Source: Candidatus Gastranaerophilales bacterium (lineage in GTDB: Bacteria > Cyanobacteriota > Vampirovibrionia > Gastranaerophilales > Gastranaerophilaceae). Taken from it: a DNA stretch of 64,000 nucleotides. Positions within the stretch are counted from its first letter, which is position 1; the number at the start of each line of letters is the position of its first letter. The notes under the pieces are model-generated. The model saw only the letters and a list, made by a program, of their open reading frames with translations. It was not told the origin of the DNA and searched no databases. Shown here in pieces: positions 53,901 through 62,716 of the stretch. The stretch is from positions 165,282 to 229,281 of the forward strand of contig CANQNW010000001.1 of NCBI GenBank assembly GCA_947625305.1, written 5' to 3'. A program made the position numbers and the translations under genes.

Positions 53901-55811
53901 TTATTGGATTTGTTCATTTTTTAAAACATATATAAAGTCATCGACGAGTTTTTCATTCCATCTTTGACCAGATTCTTCTTTTATTATTTTAATGATTTCA
54001 TCCGCCGTATATGCACTGCGGTACGGTCTATCCTGCGTCATTGCATAAAAAGCATCTACCAATAAAACAATTTGAGAGGCAATCGGAATTTCTATACCTG
54101 ACTTTTTAGAAGGATAACCTTTCCCGTCCCAATATTCATGGTGGTTTTCAATGATAGGAATTACATCTTGAATATTGGAAATAGGCTTTAATATTTCCCT
54201 TGCAGCTATTAAAGGATGCTGATGAATTACTGTTTTTTCTTCCTCTGTTAAAGGTTCTTTTTTATTTAAGATTTCCTCGGGTATCATTATGTTTCCGATA
54301 TCATACAGTAATATTGCTATTTTTAATTTATCGATTTCTTCTTTAGGCAAATCCAATCTTTTTGCCAGAAGAACCGCCAAAAGCTGTTTTGACTTTGTTG
54401 TACCAGGTTTATACATTTGATTATATGTCTGAGATATCATATCAACAACAGAATATAAAATATCATTTGAGTTTTTATCAGCCGTTTTAATTCTTTGAAG
54501 TTTTTGTTTAATGGCTAAAGCTGTATTTTCGCTGACAGGAATTCTTTTCTTTGAAAGAATATCCATAAATGTTTCAACTGCTATTTTCTGCCAATCAACA
54601 TCAGTGCTGTTTTGAGCAATTTGAACCTGATTTCTTCCGTTCACTTTAGCTTTATACATAGCTTGATCGGCAAGTTCTATAAGTTCATCAATTCTGTCGG
54701 AATGTTCCAAAAATGTTGCTACACCAATACTTGCGGTTATTCCGCCTATTGTATCAAGCACCTGATTTTCAATTGATTTCCTGATACGTTCAGCTGCGAT
54801 AGCGGCTCCTGATGAATCAACCCCGGGTAAAAGCAGGTTAAATTCTTCTCCGCCTATTCTTGCGGGAATATCTATTGAACGGGCTTCTCTTTTTAATACA
54901 TTTGCTATGGTTTTTATGGCTAAATCGCCATATTGATGCCCGTATGTATCATTTATTTTCTTTAAATAGTCTAAATCCATTGATATTATTGAAAACTGCT
55001 GTTTTAATCGTAAAGACCTTTCCGCCTCTTTTATAAGATTTTCTTCAAAATATCTTCTGTTATATATCCCTGTCAAAGGATCTGTAATAGCTTGTTTCTT
55101 TACTTCTTCAAACAAGCCCGCAACAGTTATTGCAAGTTCAATCTGATTTGCAAATAATGATAAAAAGTTAGTTTCGGTATCCGTTATACCGTCTCTTTCG
55201 GAACTTACAAGCACACACCCGAAATTTGCATTTCCGCTGTGCAGAGGTACTATCGTACAACTCTTTGAAGTCATTGCATTACAAGCTTGCATTACTTGTT
55301 CTTCCGTTAACCTCGGGAAAAACATTTTTACCATCCCTTTTATATCGGGAGTTGAATATATTTTTCTTTCATTTATTGATTTAGCGAGCAGTGAATTTTC
55401 CAAATACGGTAACTTATAAGTTTCTTTCGCTTCATCAATCTGCAAAAACACATTATTAACAATTTTACTTACGGAGGAGGATTTTACATTTAAATAAGGA
55501 TATTTACAATTTTCTGTTTCAAGCTTTAATATGCAGGCAAAATTATACCCCATATCCTCGTGCAGAATACTTACGATTTTATCAAGCATACTGGATAAAG
55601 GCTGAGAAGAATTCATCATTTCCCAAACCGTATTTAAAGTTAAAATTGTTTGATTAGCCTGCTCAAGTTCTTTTGTTCTTGCGGCAATTTCTTCCTCCAG
55701 TGCAATATTTTTTGCGTAAACATCGGCAAAATCCTTGCCTTTTAAATATATTGAACCGTCAAGTTTATTTATTTGTCCCAGTATATCTTTAAAACCGCTG
55801 AATATTCCCAC
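53901..55811 (-). CDS. GAF-GGDEF-HD-GYP signalling protein
   Basis: 636 residues, start GTG at 55811. Order: N-terminal coiled coil (about 35-65), GAF-like domain (about 70-220), GGDEF domain with GGEEF near 330 and an RSID inhibitory site five residues before it, then an HD-GYP domain from about 410. The HD-GYP domain keeps HHEYWDGKGYP and IHQHPLIAAREIL, but the catalytic HDIGK is LYDIGNIMIPEEIL: His is Tyr and Lys is Asn. The cyclase may be active while the phosphodiesterase is probably weakened or lost. No transmembrane segment. Likely controls motility or surface traits by cyclic di-GMP. Confidence 0.9.
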   Translation of the reverse strand: MGIFSGFKDILGQINKLDGSIYLKGKDFADVYAKNIALEEEIAARTKELEQANQTILTLNTVWEMMNSSQPLSSMLDKIVSILHEDMGYNFACILKLETENCKYPYLNVKSSSVSKIVNNVFLQIDEAKETYKLPYLENSLLAKSINERKIYSTPDIKGMVKMFFPRLTEEQVMQACNAMTSKSCTIVPLHSGNANFGCVLVSSERDGITDTETNFLSLFANQIELAITVAGLFEEVKKQAITDPLTGIYNRRYFEENLIKEAERSLRLKQQFSIISMDLDYLKKINDTYGHQYGDLAIKTIANVLKREARSIDIPARIGGEEFNLLLPGVDSSGAAIAAERIRKSIENQVLDTIGGITASIGVATFLEHSDRIDELIELADQAMYKAKVNGRNQVQIAQNSTDVDWQKIAVETFMDILSKKRIPVSENTALAIKQKLQRIKTADKNSNDILYSVVDMISQTYNQMYKPGTTKSKQLLAVLLAKRLDLPKEEIDKLKIAILLYDIGNIMIPEEILNKKEPLTEEEKTVIHQHPLIAAREILKPISNIQDVIPIIENHHEYWDGKGYPSKKSGIEIPIASQIVLLVDAFYAMTQDRPYRSAYTADEIIKIIKEESGQRWNEKLVDDFIYVLKNEQIQ

Positions 55812-55860
55812 GAATCCGCTACCCGATACCTTTTTTTATTATTATATACCCGTTTTTATA

Positions 55861-56919
55861 TTATTGTAATACTTTTTTAAGAATTTGTATAACTTTATCC
55901 GATTTTAGTGAATACATGCAAAGATTTTTATCGCCGTTTAACGAACATTTTTTTTTCATACAAGGGGAACATTCAAGTTCTGATGATACGGAATAATAAT
56001 TATCACCTAAAGGTTTTGTCCTTGAAGCGCTTGTCGCAAAGAATAAACTTACTATTTTGTCAGCACCTGAAGCCCATGCGATATGACAGCTCCCTGAATC
56101 CGGGCTTAATACCAAATTGGAGTTTTTATAAATATAAATTAAATCTTCTATTGTTGTTCTGCCTGATAAATCAATAATATTCCCGCCGATAACAAACGAA
56201 AGAATTTGAGATGTATATTTTTTCTCTTTTTCCGATGCCGTTATTACAATATTATATTCATCTTTAAAGGCATTTATAACATCCACCCAGCCTTTTATAT
56301 GCCAGTGTTTGTTTTCCCACGTAGTCGCAGGCGAGATTACTATTGTTTTTTTGCTTTTATCCAAATTATCAATTTCATATTTTATTTCATCCGAACATTT
56401 TAAATCAGGTATTACTATGGAAGGAGTTAAATCGTCACAGCCTAAATATTTTGCTAATTCCAAATTTCGTTTTACAACATGATAATATAAATCAAATAAT
56501 TTTCTGCCTGTTTTTATTATTTCATTTGAAAAAATCCAAGATAATTCTCTTCCGCCATCTAAAGCAATTTTTCTTTTTGCACCCGATAATCCCATTATTA
56601 CTGCGCTTTTTAATAATTGCTGAGTATCTATGACTATATCATATTTTTCTTTTCTGATTTTTTTTATTATGTCTAAAAATTCAAAAAAGTTTTTTAATTT
56701 GTTTTTAGAGGCTTTCCATTTGCTTTTCGGAATAATACAAACTCTGTTTATTAAAGGATTATTAACTACAAATTTTGAAGCCTTATCTTCAATAATCCAA
56801 TCTAATATAATATCGGGATATTTTTTTCTTAAAGCATTTGCTAAAGGAATTGTATGAATTGTATCACCAATTGCACTTAATCTTATTATTAATACTTTTT
56901 TGTTATTTAAATCTTCCAT
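55861..56919 (-). CDS. Glycosyltransferase family 9 (heptosyltransferase-like)
   Basis: 352 residues. KKVLIIRLSAIGDTIHTIPLANALRKKYPD is the GT9 start. DTQQLLKSAVIMGLSGAKRKIA and the nucleotide-sugar region LVLSPDSGSCHIAWASGADKIVSLF are typical of WaaC/WaaF-like ADP-heptose transferases. The C-terminus has a CSPCMKKKC motif, perhaps structural. It indicates LPS core synthesis in a Gram-negative envelope. Its upstream region carries an inverted repeat near 56954-56988. Confidence 0.87.
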   Translation of the reverse strand: MEDLNNKKVLIIRLSAIGDTIHTIPLANALRKKYPDIILDWIIEDKASKFVVNNPLINRVCIIPKSKWKASKNKLKNFFEFLDIIKKIRKEKYDIVIDTQQLLKSAVIMGLSGAKRKIALDGGRELSWIFSNEIIKTGRKLFDLYYHVVKRNLELAKYLGCDDLTPSIVIPDLKCSDEIKYEIDNLDKSKKTIVISPATTWENKHWHIKGWVDVINAFKDEYNIVITASEKEKKYTSQILSFVIGGNIIDLSGRTTIEDLIYIYKNSNLVLSPDSGSCHIAWASGADKIVSLFFATSASRTKPLGDNYYSVSSELECSPCMKKKCSLNGDKNLCMYSLKSDKVIQILKKVLQ

Positions 56920-56953
56920 ATATTTAGTTTAAACCAAACATAAAAAATACAGT

Positions 56954-56988
56954 AAAAGTTTACATTTGAAACATTATTTTAAACTTTT
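56954..56988. repeat. Inverted repeat between GT9 gene and small gene
   Basis: AAAAGTTTA (56954-56962) and TAAACTTTT (56980-56988), perfect 9-bp arms with a 17-base spacer. Lies between divergent genes. Could be an operator or a weak terminator; undecided. Confidence 0.35.
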
Positions 56989-57083
56989 TGGGGGAATGAT
57001 TTTTTCTGGAATTTTATTATTATAAAAATGTCAGGAACAAATGGTTAATTATCTGCATATCATACAGTTAGGATACATATTTT

Positions 57084-57329
57084 ATGAACAGAAAACAGAT
57101 TGAAGAAATTAAAAATACAATACAAATGTGCAAAATGAGATTAACAACCATAAAGCCTCATTTAACCGAAGAAAAAACGGCGCTTAATGAATCTTTTAAT
57201 AAATTACTTATTGAAAAAGCAATTCTTCGTGATAAATTATTGCACAAATCACCCTCTTTCCTTTCTAAATTAGTTAAAAAAATTAATTCAGGCAAAAAAG
57301 AATTAATTTGTGATTATTTTAAAAATTAA
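57084..57329 (+). CDS. Small coiled-coil hypothetical protein
   Basis: 81 residues, basic and helical (IEEIKNTIQMCKMRLTTIKPHL...NKLLIEKAILRDKLLHKS). TAGGA lies about 10 bases before the ATG. It overlaps the end of fliR by 4 bases, convergent. No family recognised. Confidence 0.55.
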   Translation: MNRKQIEEIKNTIQMCKMRLTTIKPHLTEEKTALNESFNKLLIEKAILRDKLLHKSPSFLSKLVKKINSGKKELICDYFKN

Positions 57330-58108
57330 AATATATTGGAAAAAGACATATAAAAGTCGTTAATAATATCAAAAATCATAGGCATTGCAACAATTAAAAT
57401 TGCAGAACCTAAGCACGGTTTAAATAAGAAACTCATCTGAAATACATTAACCTGCGGTGCGGTTTTTGAAATAATACCAAGAATAATATCCTGCCCTAAT
57501 GTAGCGAGCAGTACGGGCGATGCTATTTGAAGCCCAATGTATAAAACATTTGAAGTTATTTTAACAAGGTAACTCATATTAATAATTTCATCCATGGGAA
57601 TTGCATATGAATACACGGGGAATATCTCAAAACTTCTTATAAAGGCATTAAAAGTCCAATAAACACCGCCTATTTCAATAAAAATAATAAGACCTAATAA
57701 ACTGAATAACCTTCCCATAATGGAAACCTGCGAGGATGTAGTCGGATCCATAATTGTAGCGGAAGATACACCCTGCTGCATATTAATCATATCGCCTCCG
57801 CTTTCAATTGCAGAAATTATACAGTTTACAATAAACCCTAAAATAGCACCGCATAAATAATTAACAATTATTGAATAAATAATCGAAACATCACCTGACG
57901 GCGGAGCAGGCTTTAAAAAGGAAGATAACATGACAGTAAATATTAAAGCAAATCCTATTTTACCTATCATGGGAATTTCAGTTCTGTTTAAAAAGGGAGT
58001 TGCCCTCATTAAACCTGCAACTCGGGCAAAAATAGGTATTCCTGCCGTTAAAACATTATTTATTTCGGGAAAATATTTAGGAAATTCGCTAATAATTGTA
58101 TCAAGCAT
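57326..58108 (-). CDS. fliR: Flagellar export apparatus protein FliR
   Basis: 260 residues with about six hydrophobic helices. IPIFARVAGLMRATPFLNRTEIPMIGKIGFALIF and MQQGVSSATIMDPTTSSQVSIMGRLFSLLGLIIFIEIGG are FliR-typical (the DP motif in the loop). FliR joins FliP and FliQ in the export gate. Last gene of the fliM/N-O-P-Q-R run; flhB and flhA are not adjacent. Confidence 0.93.
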   Translation of the reverse strand: MLDTIISEFPKYFPEINNVLTAGIPIFARVAGLMRATPFLNRTEIPMIGKIGFALIFTVMLSSFLKPAPPSGDVSIIYSIIVNYLCGAILGFIVNCIISAIESGGDMINMQQGVSSATIMDPTTSSQVSIMGRLFSLLGLIIFIEIGGVYWTFNAFIRSFEIFPVYSYAIPMDEIINMSYLVKITSNVLYIGLQIASPVLLATLGQDIILGIISKTAPQVNVFQMSFLFKPCLGSAILIVAMPMIFDIINDFYMSFSNIF

Positions 58109-58119
58109 TAATCTGTCCT

Positions 58120-58620
58120 TTAGCGCCTGTTATTTTCCATAATTGTTTTTCTTTCAACAAGATTAGGAGTAGGAACTTCTTTAGCACCGTTTCTTAAGAA
58201 ATTAAACCTGTCTTTTTGCTGTGATTGAAGAGGAGTTGCAGCACTATTTAAAATTCTGTCCATTGGGGTCATATCTTTTTTCACATCCGTTTTCATTTCG
58301 TCTATAAACGGCTTTGTGTAGTTATAATAGTCTGCAGGCAGAACAAAATCATCCGTTTTCGGCACTACATCAAACGCAATAACAACACCTTCATTAAATA
58401 GATTTGAAAGTAATTTTAAATATCCCGTGCCTAAAAGAATTATTACAAGGAAAACCGCAAATATTTTAGGGGCAGCGGCAATAGTCTGTTCCTGAACCTG
58501 AGTTACCGCCTGCAAAATACCTACAATCAAACCGATAGCCGCTGCCGTTAATACGCACGGCATTGCTATCATTAGCATTGTTATTAAACCTTTCGTAAAA
58601 TATTCCAATAAAGCTTCCAT
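58120..58620 (-). CDS. fliQ: Flagellar export apparatus protein FliQ with C-terminal extension
   Basis: 166 residues where the family has about 89. Residues 1-85 are the two-helix FliQ module, with LIVGILQAVTQVQEQTIAAAPKIFAVFLVIILLG. The added about 80 residues (from VPKTDDFVLPADYYNY to the end) are polar, with no membrane segment, and would face the cytosol or the rod side. The 10-12 base spacing to fliP and fliR shows it is part of the operon. Confidence 0.9.
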   Translation of the reverse strand: MEALLEYFTKGLITMLMIAMPCVLTAAAIGLIVGILQAVTQVQEQTIAAAPKIFAVFLVIILLGTGYLKLLSNLFNEGVVIAFDVVPKTDDFVLPADYYNYTKPFIDEMKTDVKKDMTPMDRILNSAATPLQSQQKDRFNFLRNGAKEVPTPNLVERKTIMENNRR

Positions 58621-58630
58621 TTATTAATCC

Positions 58631-59272
58631 TTAATTAAAACTTCCGACTAAACCGTTAACAATCAAACTCCAACCGTCAACCGCTATAAATATCAGCAGT
58701 TTAAACGGCAGAGAAACAATTGTAGGCGACAGCATAAACATACCTAATGCCAAAAGTACATTCGCTACAACCAAATCCAATACAATAAAAGGAACAAATA
58801 TAATAAAACTTATCTCAAATGCGGTTTTAAGTTCGCTTAAAATATAAGCGGGTGCAACCTCCCATATTGTTAAATCTTCAACTGATTTGGGAGCTTCTTT
58901 CCTTGCCAATTGAACAAAAAATGCCAAATCTTTTTCTCTTGTCTGTTTAAGCATAAACTCTTTTAAAGGTTTAGACCCTTCCGTTACCGCAAGAACTATA
59001 TTTCCCGACTGTTCATAAGGCTTTGAGCCTACTTCATACATCTGCTGAAATACAGGGCCCATTGTATAAAATGTTAAAATAATTGATAAACCGACAAGTA
59101 CAATAGCCGGAGGTATCTGCTGAGCACCTAAAGCCTGCTTTAAAAATCCGAAAACTATTGCATAACGCATAAAACTTGTCATACAAACAAACATAAACGG
59201 TAAAAACGAGAACATCGCCATTACCACTAATAATTGTATTACAGGACTTAAATCTTTTAAAACTGCATCCAT
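58631..59272 (-). CDS. fliP: Flagellar export apparatus protein FliP
   Basis: 213 residues. FMFVCMTSFMRYAIVFGFLKQALGAQQIPPAIVLVGLSIILTFYTMGPVF and EISFIIFVPFIVLDLVVANVLLALGMFMLSPTIVSLPFKLLIFIAVDGWSL are diagnostic. There is no long cleavable signal peptide as found in enteric FliP; this short form occurs in other phyla and in type III secretion systems. Forms the core of the export gate. Confidence 0.96.
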   Translation of the reverse strand: MDAVLKDLSPVIQLLVVMAMFSFLPFMFVCMTSFMRYAIVFGFLKQALGAQQIPPAIVLVGLSIILTFYTMGPVFQQMYEVGSKPYEQSGNIVLAVTEGSKPLKEFMLKQTREKDLAFFVQLARKEAPKSVEDLTIWEVAPAYILSELKTAFEISFIIFVPFIVLDLVVANVLLALGMFMLSPTIVSLPFKLLIFIAVDGWSLIVNGLVGSFN

Positions 59273-59281
59273 CTTTTACCT

Positions 59282-59590
59282 CTAACTGTTATTTACTTTT
59301 TCATTCTCACCTGATGTAATTGTATCTTCAGGTAAATTATCTTTATCCAACTTAGCGAGCATTGTTGTTGTTGAATTATCACCCGCAATTAAAAATCTTT
59401 CGGTTCCCGCTTTTATAATATAAATAGTTTTTGCGGGAGAAAGTCTTAATATATTTTCAACATTTAAGTAATTTTTGTTTTTTACATTTAAGGTATTATA
59501 AACAGATTTTTTATAAACGTATAAAATCAATGCTATAAAACCTATCATAGCAAATGTATATGTAGCAAAATTTATTATGTAGCTGTTCAT
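59282..59590 (-). CDS. fliO: Flagellar protein FliO-like
   Basis: 102 residues. One N-terminal helix (FATYTFAMIGFIALILYVYK), then a small cytosolic FliO-type domain with YLNVENILRLSPAKTIYIIKAGTERFLIAGDNSTTTMLAKL. FliO helps FliP assembly. Position between fliM/N and fliP supports the call; FliO is specific to flagella, not to injectisomes. Confidence 0.85.
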   Translation of the reverse strand: MNSYIINFATYTFAMIGFIALILYVYKKSVYNTLNVKNKNYLNVENILRLSPAKTIYIIKAGTERFLIAGDNSTTTMLAKLDKDNLPEDTITSGENEKVNNS

Positions 59591-59595
59591 ATTAC

Positions 59596-60813
59596 TTAAA
59601 TACTTTCGTCTTCTATTTCAAAATCACTGTAGTCAAAGTTTTCATCGCCTTCTTTTGGCGGAGTCTGCGGTTTTGCATTCGGCCTTGCCGGCTGAGGTTT
59701 AGCATTACCCGTCTGTTTTGCAGCAGGTTTAGTTGGTTTATCTTGTGCCTGTTTTACTTTTTGATTATCTGATGGTGCTGAATCTTTTGTCTTTTTTACA
59801 TTCTCAATTCTTACACCATATCTGTCATTTAATATAACCAGTTCCCCTGTCGCTACAACTTGATTTTCAACACGAAGCTTTATTTTATTGTCATAAATAC
59901 TTCCAACATCTATTACAAGCCCCTCTGATATCTGCTTTAATTCACCTAAAGTCATTTTCACATTATCAAATTCCGCAACAATGTCAACAAGAATAGAATC
60001 CCACATATTTTGAGGTTTTGTACTTGTTTCTTCTTCCATTTCATTGCCTCCGTTATTATTTATGCTTACTATTAAGTCAGTATTTGGGTTTACCTTAAAA
60101 CTATACTCTTTATCACGGTATAGTACCGCCATAAAGTTAATATCACTTTCTTCCAGTACTATTAAATCCCCGTCTTCTAATGCTTTTATATCATTTAAAG
60201 CAATTTTAGATTTCCCTGCCGATATTTTAACTTTTGCCTCTGAACTTGCAAAATCATCTATTGTAAATGTTTCCTTAATCGGTTTTGCTTTAATTTCTCC
60301 TATTAAAAAATCGGGGAAAGAAACTATAATTTTTCCTATATGCTTATTTTCATCCTGCACATAGAATGTTAAGCTGTATGTTTTAGCATTTTGAAGCTGT
60401 TTTTTTGTAACTTCCGATTTATAAAATTCATTTTCCAATTTTTTAAAAATATAAACCGTAAATGACTTTATAATGTTTGCTTCAATATTAGTTAAACCGT
60501 TCAGGTTAAATTTTTTATCAGAAGCGCCTATTGCGCAATCAAGCATATAAGAAACCATATCAGATGATATTTTTATGACAAAATCACCGTTTTTTATAAC
60601 GGGCACTTTATTTACAAAGTATTCATCCCCGTAAAACAGGATATTTTCATCAACAGAAACACCCATAAATCTGAGATTATAGTTTTTTTGAAAAAACTTA
60701 TTTATTGATTTTTGGATTTCAGAGTAAAACCTTGTATAGAATAATGAATAACTGTCAATCAATTTATTTTTGACTGTTATATTTTCATTTCTATCTGTTT
60801 GAGATACTGCCAT
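59596..60813 (-). CDS. Flagellar switch protein with FliM-like middle domain and two SpoA domains
   Basis: 405 residues. Residues about 20-130 resemble the FliM/CheC middle domain, with MLDCAIGASDKKFNLNGLTNIEANIIKSF. A first SpoA (surface presentation of antigens) domain at about 190-235 has the FliN/FliM C-domain pattern, and a second at about 270-340 runs SILVDIVAEFDNVKMTLGELKQISEGLVIDVG. The last 65 residues are a Lys/Pro/Gln-rich disordered tail. This combines FliM and FliN parts in one chain, as in injectisome SctQ. Located before fliO-P-Q-R. It would form the C-ring; whether separate fliM/fliN also exist in the genome is unknown. Confidence 0.85.
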   Translation of the reverse strand: MAVSQTDRNENITVKNKLIDSYSLFYTRFYSEIQKSINKFFQKNYNLRFMGVSVDENILFYGDEYFVNKVPVIKNGDFVIKISSDMVSYMLDCAIGASDKKFNLNGLTNIEANIIKSFTVYIFKKLENEFYKSEVTKKQLQNAKTYSLTFYVQDENKHIGKIIVSFPDFLIGEIKAKPIKETFTIDDFASSEAKVKISAGKSKIALNDIKALEDGDLIVLEESDINFMAVLYRDKEYSFKVNPNTDLIVSINNNGGNEMEEETSTKPQNMWDSILVDIVAEFDNVKMTLGELKQISEGLVIDVGSIYDNKIKLRVENQVVATGELVILNDRYGVRIENVKKTKDSAPSDNQKVKQAQDKPTKPAAKQTGNAKPQPARPNAKPQTPPKEGDENFDYSDFEIEDESI

Positions 60814-61037
60814 TTTTTACCCTAATCTTACCTAAAAATACAATATATTCTTTTACATGCACGAACATCATATATATAAAGTATTTTTATTTTTTAATAA
60901 AAGTTTCAATTAATTATATTTTAAGGTTTTTTCAAGATTTTTCAAAGTCGTTTACAAATCATCAATTTATACGATAAAAATATTATCAAATTTTTATATA
61001 CTAAACATCTGGATATAGTACTTATTTGGGGAATTGT

Positions 61038-61910
61038 ATGGCAAAATCAAACATAAGAAAAATCTTACCGCAAGAGCAAAAACCTGATTTGCGAATTGTT
61101 AAGAAGGTTAAAACTAAACCCTATAGCGATATTGATTTAAATAATTGGAAAGAATACAGCCATATTAAAACGGATACATGGTGGGAATTTGCGCAAAGAG
61201 ATAAATCTAACGGGCATTCAAACGAATATCACGGGAATTATATTCCGCAGATAGCCCAGCAGTTATATGAAAGATTTACTCAAAAAGGCGATATTATATT
61301 AGATATGTTTTTAGGCTCAGGAACAAGCGCTATAGAAGCTAAACACATGAACAGAAGATGTATAGGTGTTGAACTTAAGCCTGAACAAGTAGAAATTGTT
61401 AAGAATAAATTTTCTCAAAAAGAACTTGTAACAGATATAAGATTAATATGCAATGACAGTGCCGACATTTCCGTTAAAGAAAAAATTCAGGCAAATCTTG
61501 ATATTATGAGAAAAGAAAAAGCACAATTTTTAATTCTTCATCCGCCTTATGATGATATTATTAAGTTCTCAGACAGAAAAGAAGATTTATCAAACTGCAC
61601 TTCTACGGAAGAATTTTATGAGTTATTCAAGCAAGTAGCACAAAACGGATATGATATGCTTGAAAAGGGCAGATTTGCAGCGCTTATTATAGGCGACAAA
61701 TACGCAAACGGTGAAATAGTTCCGCTTGGTGCTGACTGCGCACAAAAAATGCGTGAAATAGGTTTTAAAATGAAAGCCGTTATAGTTAAAAATATGGAAG
61801 GTAATGAAAGAGCAAAAGGAAAAACAGCTAACCTTTGGCGCTACAGAGCCTTAAACGGCGGTTTTTATATCTTTAAACACGAGTATATTTATGTATTCCA
61901 AAAAGTTTAG
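61038..61910 (+). CDS. DNA (N4-cytosine/N6-adenine) methyltransferase
   Basis: 290 residues. Motif X/I LYERFTQKGDIILDMFLGSGTSAIEAKHMNRRCIGVELKPEQ precedes the catalytic motif IV LILHPPYDDIIKFS (PPY), in the X-I-IV order. The N-terminal WWEFAQRDKSNGHSNEYHGNYIPQ is a target region. GGGG at 61028-61031 supports ATG 61038 over TTG 61026. No restriction endonuclease is next to it, so it may be an orphan methylase or belong with the downstream DUF1653-like protein. Recognition sequence unknown. Confidence 0.85.
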   Translation: MAKSNIRKILPQEQKPDLRIVKKVKTKPYSDIDLNNWKEYSHIKTDTWWEFAQRDKSNGHSNEYHGNYIPQIAQQLYERFTQKGDIILDMFLGSGTSAIEAKHMNRRCIGVELKPEQVEIVKNKFSQKELVTDIRLICNDSADISVKEKIQANLDIMRKEKAQFLILHPPYDDIIKFSDRKEDLSNCTSTEEFYELFKQVAQNGYDMLEKGRFAALIIGDKYANGEIVPLGADCAQKMREIGFKMKAVIVKNMEGNERAKGKTANLWRYRALNGGFYIFKHEYIYVFQKV

Positions 61911-62076
61911 ACACCTTAAAACGGGCAATATTTATGAAATGGTAAGAGATGACGTTATTAATGCTACCAACGCCAATTCCGAGCAAATAATGGTGCTTTA
62001 TAAAAGCGATTTACACCCGGGTAAACTTTTTGTCCGCGAAAAAACCGAATTTTATGAAAAATTTAAACCTATATAA
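61891..62076 (+). CDS. DUF1653-like small protein
   Basis: 61 residues, overlapping the end of the methyltransferase gene by 20 bases. FRHLKTGNIYEMVRDDVINATN...EQIMVLYKS...GKLFVREKTEFYEKF has the pattern of DUF1653 proteins (RHLKGxxYEV...VVYRxL...LWVRPKxMFFEKV). Function unknown. A truncated copy of its 3' end lies at 63890-63970. Confidence 0.8.
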   Translation: MYSKKFRHLKTGNIYEMVRDDVINATNANSEQIMVLYKSDLHPGKLFVREKTEFYEKFKPI

Positions 62077-62091
62077 AAAAAAGGAGCAATA

Positions 62092-62712
62092 ATGAGTAAA
62101 ATAAAACCGATGATTTTTTTTATTATATTTTTCTTTATTTATTGCTTTACGCAATCTGTTTTCGCAGATGAAAATTATAAATTTGTTCTACCAAGGCATG
62201 ATAACTATATTGTCTGTACTAAAGAAAATAAATACGGTTTATTAAACTCAGAAAAACAAATAATTATTGAGCCGATTTATGACAAGATAGAAGATGTAGG
62301 CACTAATTACATTAAACAATCAGGTAAAAGTGCATATAAAAAAATTATTTATGTTATTAAGAAAAATGACAAGTATGGAATTGCTGATACAAACGGTAAA
62401 ATTTTATATGAACCTCAATTTGATTATATTAGTAGGGTTGGTTATAACAATATGGTTCAAAGTCGTTTTGCAAAAGTAAAAAAAGATGACAAATATGCTT
62501 TATATGATATTTATAAAAAGGAAATGAGCGATTTTATTTTCGATAATATTGCTGTTTCTCATGACGAAATTCAAATTACTGTTAACGGTGAAAAATACTT
62601 ACTTCATCCTTATAAATCAAAAATAAAAACAATATGTTGTATATTGCTGTTACCCGTTACAATCCCTTTAACAACAGTCGGATTTTTGCTTGCGATGTTA
62701 TCTTTAATGTAA
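62092..62712 (+). CDS. WG-repeat secreted protein
   Basis: 206 residues with a signal peptide MSKIKPMIFFIIFFFIYCFTQSVFADE. Three WG/KWG-type repeats follow: KYGLLNSEKQIIIEPIYDKI, KYGIADTNGKILYEPQFDYI and KYALYDIYKKEMSDFIFDNI. A C-terminal hydrophobic helix (CCILLLPVTIPLTTVGFLLAML) may anchor it. WG repeats form beta-propeller-like units in many bacteria; function unclear. Good AAGGAG ribosome site. Convergent with the next gene. Confidence 0.85.
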   Translation: MSKIKPMIFFIIFFFIYCFTQSVFADENYKFVLPRHDNYIVCTKENKYGLLNSEKQIIIEPIYDKIEDVGTNYIKQSGKSAYKKIIYVIKKNDKYGIADTNGKILYEPQFDYISRVGYNNMVQSRFAKVKKDDKYALYDIYKKEMSDFIFDNIAVSHDEIQITVNGEKYLLHPYKSKIKTICCILLLPVTIPLTTVGFLLAMLSLM

Positions 62713-62716
62713 GTCT

